7,303 bases of DNA from contig DHGK01000369.1 in assembly GCA_002402755.1 (NCBI GenBank), positions 2,001 through 9,303 of the forward strand, written 5' to 3'. Both the position numbers and the translations under genes were made by a program. A model generated the notes under the pieces. That model was not told the origin of the DNA. It did not search any database and saw only the letters and a list, made by a program, of their open reading frames with translations. Source of the DNA: Planctomycetes bacterium UBA4800 (GTDB lineage Bacteria > Planctomycetota > UBA8108 > UBA8890 > UBA8898). This document shows positions 5,198 to 7,303 of this stretch, piece after piece (position 1 is the stretch's first letter; the number at the start of each line of letters is the position of its first letter).

Positions 5198-6787
5198 ATG
5201 GAACTTTCCAAAGCCACGGAAGAGCGGCTGCTCGAGTTCATAGGGAACCGGAAGTCCGTCTCCTACGACGAGCTCACGGCGTTCTCGGAGGAGACTCCGG
5301 ATGCGCAGGAGTTCGAGCACATGCTGCACTTTCTCGACGGCCAGGGCGTCGTCATCACCGAGGATCCCGGCGCGGCCGAACGGGCCGAGGACGACGACGA
5401 GCCCGTCGAGGAGGAGGAGCGCTTCGAGCTCGACAAGGACGCCGAGGAGGAGCTGAACCGCCGCAAGCTCAACGACCCCATCCGCATGTACTTCTCGCAG
5501 ATGGCCACCATCCCGCTCCTGACGCGCGAGGAGGAGATTCAGCTCGCCGAGGCGATGGAACAGTCCGAGCGCAAGCTCAGGATCGGCGTCCTCGGGATGC
5601 GGCTCGGCCAGGTCGGCGCGCTCGAGGTCTTCGAGCTGATCCAGAGCCGCGAGCTGCACGTCGAGCAGGCCCTCGAGATCACCACGGCGCAGAAGGGCGA
5701 CCGCGACCGCGTCCGGCAGGAGCTGGACCGCACGATCGACCGGCTCCGCCGCCTCCTGGAGGCCAACGACCGCGATCTTCCCGCCATGGAGCGCGGCGAG
5801 CGCCGCAAGCGCCTGCTCGCGGCGCGGCGCATGCAGAACCGCATCGCGGAGGGCATTCGCCTCATCGAGAACCACCAGATCAAGACGACGTATCTGACGC
5901 GCTGGGCGGACGAGGCCGTCGCGCTCGCCGAGGCCCTGCCGCGCGAGCACAACCGCAGCCGCGGCATCGCCCAGGATCAGCGCTTCCGCCGCGCCGCGTG
6001 GGAGTCGCCCGTGGACTTCATGACGCGCGCCCGTACGATCCGCGCGCAGCGCATCCGCTACCAGGACGCGCGCAACCGGCTCTCGTCCGGCAACCTGCGG
6101 CTCGTGGTGAGCATCGCCAAGAGCTACCGCAAGTGCGGCCTGCCCTTCCTCGATCTCATCCAGGAAGGCAACACGGGCCTCATGCGCGCCTGCGACAAGT
6201 TCGATCATCGCAAGGGCTACAAGTTCAGCACCTACGCCACGTGGTGGATCCGGCAGGCGATCGCGCGCGCGATCGTCGAGAAGGGCCGCATGATCCGCTT
6301 CCCGGGGTACGTCGCCGAGACGATGGGCAAGCTCGAGGCCTGGGCGCGCCAGTTCACCACCCAGAACGGGGCGCCGCCGAGCCTCGCGAGCCTGTCGGAG
6401 TCCTCGGGCCTCCCCGAGGCGGAGATCAGCCGGCTGCTGAAGCTGTCCAAGATGCCGATCTCGCTGAGCAGCCCGCTGGGGGACGGCGAGGATTCGAGCT
6501 TCGGGGACATCGTCGAGGACGACAGCTCCGAGTCGCCGCTCACCTCGGTCAACCGCGAGATGCTCAGGGAGCGCATCCGCGGCGTGCTCGACCGGCTGAG
6601 CCTGCGCGAGCAGGAGGTGATCAAGCGCCGGTTCGGCATCGACCACGAGTCGGGCTGCAGCCTCGAGGAGCTGGGCAAGCGCTTCAAGGTCTCGCGCGAA
6701 CGCATCCGCCAGATCGAGGTCCGCGCGATCCGGAAGCTCCAGCACCCGCTGGGCAGCCGGCTCCTGCGCGGCTTCGTCGAGGCGTAG
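5198..6787 (+). CDS. rpoD: Primary RNA polymerase sigma factor (sigma70 / SigA, group 1)
   Basis: The product (529 aa) directs core RNA polymerase to housekeeping promoters. The ATG at 5198 is set by GAGGAGG 4 nt upstream. Domains: region 1.1-like helical N-terminus about 8-55; acidic linker about 56-88; region 1.2 about 91-123 (NDPIRMYFSQMATIPLLTREEE); a non-conserved Arg/Glu-rich region about 124-285; regions 2.1-2.4 about 292-361, including YKFSTYATWWIRQAI with the melting/-10 aromatics Tyr341, Phe343, Tyr346, Trp349 and Trp350; region 3 about 362-420; the 3.2 finger about 421-445 (SLSSPLGDGEDSSFGD); and region 4 about 455-525, with the -35-binding helix VSRERIRQIE (Arg500, Glu501, Arg504 and Gln505 match E. 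coli R584, E585, R588 and Q589). Having region 1.1, an insert and a canonical 3.2 finger argues for group 1 rather than an RpoS-like paralogue. Oddities: E. coli T440 is Ala356 and H455 is Tyr371, in the -12 and extended -10 contact positions. It is convergent with the downstream small gene. Confidence 0.95.
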   Translation: MELSKATEERLLEFIGNRKSVSYDELTAFSEETPDAQEFEHMLHFLDGQGVVITEDPGAAERAEDDDEPVEEEERFELDKDAEEELNRRKLNDPIRMYFSQMATIPLLTREEEIQLAEAMEQSERKLRIGVLGMRLGQVGALEVFELIQSRELHVEQALEITTAQKGDRDRVRQELDRTIDRLRRLLEANDRDLPAMERGERRKRLLAARRMQNRIAEGIRLIENHQIKTTYLTRWADEAVALAEALPREHNRSRGIAQDQRFRRAAWESPVDFMTRARTIRAQRIRYQDARNRLSSGNLRLVVSIAKSYRKCGLPFLDLIQEGNTGLMRACDKFDHRKGYKFSTYATWWIRQAIARAIVEKGRMIRFPGYVAETMGKLEAWARQFTTQNGAPPSLASLSESSGLPEAEISRLLKLSKMPISLSSPLGDGEDSSFGDIVEDDSSESPLTSVNREMLRERIRGVLDRLSLREQEVIKRRFGIDHESGCSLEELGKRFKVSRERIRQIEVRAIRKLQHPLGSRLLRGFVEA

Positions 6788-6800
6788 CCTTCTCCTCCGC

Positions 6801-6854
6801 CCCGCCCCGGGCGGGCGCTCGCGGCTTCCCGCGGCGGGCGCTCTCCCGCCGCGG
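6801..6854. terminator. GC-rich hairpins between convergent genes (possible bidirectional terminator)
   Basis: The 72-bp gap between the rpoD stop and the stop of the DUF2934-like gene contains a 6-bp hairpin CCCGCC/GGCGGG (6801-6806 and 6810-6815) and a perfect 10-bp inverted repeat CCGCGGCGGG/CCCGCCGCGG (6829-6838 and 6845-6854) with a 6-nt loop. Neither strand has a U-run after the stem, so this is not a classical intrinsic terminator. The position and symmetry suggest that it ends or protects both converging transcripts. Confidence 0.5.
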
Positions 6855-6859
6855 TGCGC

Positions 6860-7180
6860 TCACTTCGCGGCGACCTTGCGGTCGATTTCCCTCTCCGCCT
6901 CGAACCAGCACCAGGCCGGGTCCGCCTGGAACTTCTCGCGCTCGGCAATGAAGTACGCCGCCTCGGCGATCATGCGCCGCCGCTCCTCGGCGGATACCGT
7001 CCGCCGGGGCCGGGCGTCCGCGGTCTTCGCGGGCGCGGTCCCGGGCTTCGCCGCGCACGGCGCGCACGACGGCATCACGGCGGCGGATGCGGCCTTGGGG
7101 GCTGCCGCGGACCGCGTGCCTGCAGCCTTGGTTGCCCTCTTCCTGTCGGGTTTCGGAACTGTCTTGACGTTACGGCTCAT
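6860..7180 (-). CDS. Small protein with basic Ala/Lys-rich N-terminus and DUF2934-like C-terminal domain
   Basis: The product is 106 residues. The C-terminal part (about 66-101, SAEERRRMIAEAAYFIAERE... then WCWFEAEREID) fits the short helical DUF2934 pattern: an Ile-x-x-x-Ala-Tyr helix, then a Trp-x-x-Ala/Glu-x-x-Glu-Arg-Glu helix. That family has no established function. Residues 1-60 are low complexity and strongly basic, rich in Ala, Lys, Arg and Pro, with one CAPC pair (Cys39 and Cys42). Such a tail resembles those of nucleic-acid-binding or histone-H1-like bacterial proteins, but that is resemblance only. The ATG at 7180 is supported by GGAG (7193-7190), 9 nt upstream. There is no signal peptide or membrane segment. 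It converges on rpoD and appears to be a single-gene unit. The gene is very likely real; the domain assignment is from memory of the family pattern. Confidence 0.8.
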   Translation of the reverse strand: MSRNVKTVPKPDRKRATKAAGTRSAAAPKAASAAVMPSCAPCAAKPGTAPAKTADARPRRTVSAEERRRMIAEAAYFIAEREKFQADPAWCWFEAEREIDRKVAAK

Positions 7181-7181
7181 G

Positions 7182-7199
7182 ATTCATATCTCCATGAAT
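7182..7199 (-). promoter_or_regulatory. Ribosome binding site within an AT-rich inverted repeat
   Basis: On the minus strand, ATTCAT (7199-7194) and ATGAAT (7187-7182) form a perfect 6-bp inverted repeat. The six-base loop between them, GGAGAT, contains the Shine-Dalgarno GGAG of the small DUF2934-like gene, and the ATG follows one base after the stem. As RNA this would be a weak A-U-rich hairpin presenting the ribosome binding site in its loop. It could equally be chance or a DNA operator. Confidence 0.35.
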
Positions 7200-7226
7200 G
7201 TGCGAACATCCCATCCCTCTGCCCCA

Positions 7227-7255
7227 TCTGTACCCAATTATCGGCACCGATGCAA
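7227..7255 (-). promoter_or_regulatory. Weak promoter-like boxes upstream of the DUF2934-like gene
   Basis: On the minus strand, TTGCAT (7255-7250) and TACAGA (7232-7227) are separated by 17 nt, each matching only three of six consensus bases. The spacer contains a short inverted repeat ATCGG-CA-CCGAT (plus strand 7240-7251) and a GATAAT hexamer that lacks a -35 partner. Nothing else is recognisable in 7200-7303, and no gene is seen there. Confidence 0.2.
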
Positions 7256-7303
7256 TGAAACTTGGGCCGGAACCGTTCACAGGGCATCCCGAGCACGCGA
7301 ATC

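Noticed and set aside
5060..6745. A 561-codon open frame antisense to rpoD
   Set aside because: It is low-complexity, Leu/Ala/Arg/Asp-rich, with no motif; the real gene on the plus strand has strong family conservation and a ribosome binding site.
4915..6951. A 678-codon plus-strand frame overlapping rpoD in another phase
   Set aside because: It is Arg/Pro/Ala-rich and without domains; a GC-bias shadow of rpoD.
6854..7258. A 134-codon plus-strand frame over the DUF2934-like gene
   Set aside because: It has no ribosome binding site or recognisable motif; the minus-strand frame has GGAG spacing and a family-like C-terminal domain.
7200..7303. Possible tRNA or other RNA gene at the right edge
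   Set aside because: No cloverleaf arms or conserved T-loop sequence could be assembled on either strand.

Overview
The window is GC-rich DNA from a bacterium, with four protein-coding genes in two opposed groups. The lineage cannot be fixed from sequence alone. Three things point to the PVC/Planctomycetota-Kiritimatiellota-Hydrogenedentota neighbourhood: a very large secreted protein combining lamin-tail, CotH and dockerin-type repeats, with a Cys-containing 'CGxDPTxDxLxC' tail; a DUF2934-type small protein; and a divergent primary sigma factor. This placement is inference.

Left part (1-4734, minus strand). A secreted multidomain CotH-family protein (start 4616, stop 507) is followed after only 18 nt by the 5' third of uxaC (glucuronate isomerase), which runs off the left edge. 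The two may be cotranscribed. The large gene has no Shine-Dalgarno sequence. A good sigma70-like promoter ends so close to its GTG codon that the mRNA looks leaderless.

Middle (4617-5197, no protein gene). This holds most of the regulation. On the minus strand there is a run of three stem-loops followed by a textbook intrinsic terminator. It looks like a roughly 150-nt structured RNA, or a terminated leader upstream of the CotH gene. Two of the stems close with G-U pairs only if the minus strand is transcribed. Back-to-back with it, a TTGTAA-17-CATAAT promoter points rightward toward rpoD, giving a long leader of about 230 nt with two hairpins, the second abutting the ribosome binding site.

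Right part (5198-7303). An intact primary sigma factor gene (rpoD, plus strand) converges on a small DUF2934-like gene (minus strand) across a 72-bp gap that holds two GC-rich hairpins. The small gene's ribosome binding site sits in the loop of an AT-rich inverted repeat. The last 123 bp carry only weak promoter-like sequence.

I see no mobile element, CRISPR array, tRNA or rRNA. No clearly new multi-gene system is evident. The best candidate for something undescribed is the structured RNA/attenuator at about 4735-4886.
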